A stretch of 32,509 nucleotides of DNA, taken from Deltaproteobacteria bacterium (GTDB lineage Bacteria > Desulfobacterota > Binatia > UBA9968). The stretch is from assembly GCA_016193465.1 (NCBI GenBank), contig JACPSE010000112.1, positions 1 through 32,509 on the forward strand, in the 5' to 3' direction. The number at the start of each line of letters is the position of its first letter. The stretch's first letter is position 1. Both the position numbers and the translations under genes were made by a program. A model generated the notes under the pieces. The model searched no databases. It was not told the origin of the DNA and worked only from the letters and a program-made list of their open reading frames with translations. Of the stretch, positions 31,597 through 32,509 are shown one piece after another.

Positions 31597-32376
31597 ATGG
31601 GTGAAGCTGATCCAATCTTGTTAGAAAAAAAAGGGGCGGTGGCCAGGATTACCATCAATCGGCCTGAGAAGCGCAATGCAATCAGCAAAGGGGTCATCCA
31701 GGGAATGATCTCGGCGCTGAAGCAGATCGAAAACGACGCCAGCATCAAGGTCGTGACCACCACGGGCGCAGGGAAGATCGCCTGGTCGGCCGGTTACGAC
31801 ATGGACTATCTGTCAGGACTGATCCACGGAGACCCGGCCAACCCGGATGAGTCCGGGCTGGAGCTCAACGAGATGATTCGAAATTCATCCAAAGTAACCA
31901 TCGCGGTGGTGAACGGTTTTTGCCTCGGAGGAGCCGTGACCCTGCTGCTCTCGCACGATCTAGCCATCGCCTCCGACAAGGCGCAGATCGGGCTGCCGGA
32001 GATCTTCAGGGGATTCCCCCCACGTTATGTGGTCGCTGCTCTCGTCCGCGCCATTCCCATAAAGCCGGCGATGGAGATGCTCCTTACCGGACGGAATCTC
32101 AGCGCGGCGGAATCCCAGCAAATCGGCCTGATCAATCGGGTGGTTTCCGATAGCGAGCTTGCCGAGGCGGGCCGACGCTGGGCAGAGGAGACGGGGCGCT
32201 ACGACGGGATCACGCTCGCCTATTGTAAGAAGTCAGCGTACCAATGTATGGATCAAGCCACTTATCGGCAGGCGTTGCAGACCAACATCACGATTCACGA
32301 CGCGCACAACCGGGTCAATCCCAACGTTGCCAAGGGCCTGGAAGAACGCAGGAAAGCGCGGACCAACAAAAAATGA
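31597..32376 (+). CDS. enoyl-CoA hydratase/isomerase family protein
   Basis: The 259-residue crotonase-fold protein has the first oxyanion-hole segment (WSAGYDMDYL, about 63-72) and the GG of the second (GFCLGGAV, 107-114). Of the two catalytic glutamates of rat enoyl-CoA hydratase, E164 is kept as E135 (LPEI) but E144 is T115. Such proteins are often isomerases, hydrolases or other crotonase-family enzymes, so hydratase function is uncertain. The ATG has GGAGG seven bases upstream. It shares an operon with the acyl-CoA dehydrogenase and closes the plus-strand gene row. Confidence 0.9.
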   Translation: MGEADPILLEKKGAVARITINRPEKRNAISKGVIQGMISALKQIENDASIKVVTTTGAGKIAWSAGYDMDYLSGLIHGDPANPDESGLELNEMIRNSSKVTIAVVNGFCLGGAVTLLLSHDLAIASDKAQIGLPEIFRGFPPRYVVAALVRAIPIKPAMEMLLTGRNLSAAESQQIGLINRVVSDSELAEAGRRWAEETGRYDGITLAYCKKSAYQCMDQATYRQALQTNITIHDAHNRVNPNVAKGLEERRKARTNKK

Positions 32377-32410
32377 AGAGCCCCTTCAGAATGAAATCCC
32401 TAGCCCATAA

Positions 32411-32429
32411 TCCGTAAGTAAGATACGGA
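32411..32429 (+). terminator. weak hairpin after the last gene
   Basis: TCCGTA (32411-32416) and TACGGA (32424-32429) form a 6-bp stem with a 7-base loop 35 bases after the enoyl-CoA hydratase-family gene. It is followed by AAAA rather than a U-tract, so termination is doubtful. No gene is seen from 32377 to the window end. Confidence 0.25.
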
Positions 32430-32509
32430 AAAGTCCATTTAACGTGCTAGCGAAGAGCCTATTCATGGTGAGGGAGCTAGCGAGGCAGCCGAAGGAATAA
32501 ACTCTACCT

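Noticed and set aside
32377-32509. Start of another gene at the right edge
   Set aside because: The only plus-strand ATG there, near 32465, stops after 11 codons; no conserved segment is visible.

Overview
The window looks like part of a catabolic gene island from an uncultured, probably anaerobic or microaerobic bacterium. It has moderately high GC, long co-directional operons, two kinds of molybdenum enzyme, UbiD-type decarboxylases, and CoA-ligase and beta-oxidation-type enzymes. It also has sigma-54-type promoters and several families of degenerate intergenic repeats. This would suit a Desulfobacterota-, Methylomirabilota- or Tectomicrobia-like lineage, but there is no rRNA or marker gene, so the assignment is a guess. 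No tRNA, rRNA, CRISPR array or transposase was seen.

Layout. The left end (1-2417, minus strand) carries two UbiD-family decarboxylase genes, one cut by the window edge, with a 59-residue zinc-ribbon protein between them. A divergent control region (2418-2725) holds two back-to-back sigma-54-type promoters around one palindrome. All genes from 2726 onwards are on the plus strand. 2726-7535 encodes an aldehyde dehydrogenase and a complete NMT1/SsuA-type ABC importer. 7818-13351 encodes the most unusual part: NifD-like and NifK-like subunits, a 3-hydroxyacyl-CoA dehydrogenase, and a single 584-residue protein made of two complete NifH-like domains. 13438-16365 encodes a second aldehyde dehydrogenase and a PaaK-type CoA ligase. 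16367-21031 encodes a four-gene molybdopterin oxidoreductase system: ferredoxin subunit, NrfD-like membrane subunit, MoaD/ThiS-like protein and catalytic subunit. 21086-24379 has a flavin split-barrel protein and an iron/thiamine-type ABC importer that lacks an ATPase gene. 24407-32376 has a second PaaK-type ligase, a three-subunit xanthine dehydrogenase-family hydroxylase, an amidohydrolase, an acyl-CoA dehydrogenase and an enoyl-CoA hydratase-family protein.

How it may work together (inference). Substrate enters by ABC transport, is activated as a CoA thioester by the PaaK-type ligases, and is modified by UbiD decarboxylation and by the Mo-dependent oxidoreductases. It would then be reduced by the nitrogenase-like complex and taken through beta-oxidation-like steps. 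The nitrogenase-like complex lacks both FeMo-cofactor ligands, so it is not an N2-fixing enzyme. It resembles the tetrapyrrole reductases (DPOR, COR, CfbCD) in its cysteine pattern but sits in a CoA-thioester pathway context. A role as an electron-bifurcation-independent, ATP-driven reductase of an aromatic, heteroaromatic or unsaturated CoA-linked substrate is a plausible, untested idea.

Regulation. Three sigma-54-type -24/-12 elements were read by eye: before the UbiD operon, before the aldehyde dehydrogenase/ABC operon, and before the nitrogenase-like operon. The two control regions share a near-identical palindromic 17-mer at upstream-activator distance. This suggests one enhancer-binding protein, not encoded in this window, controls all three operons.
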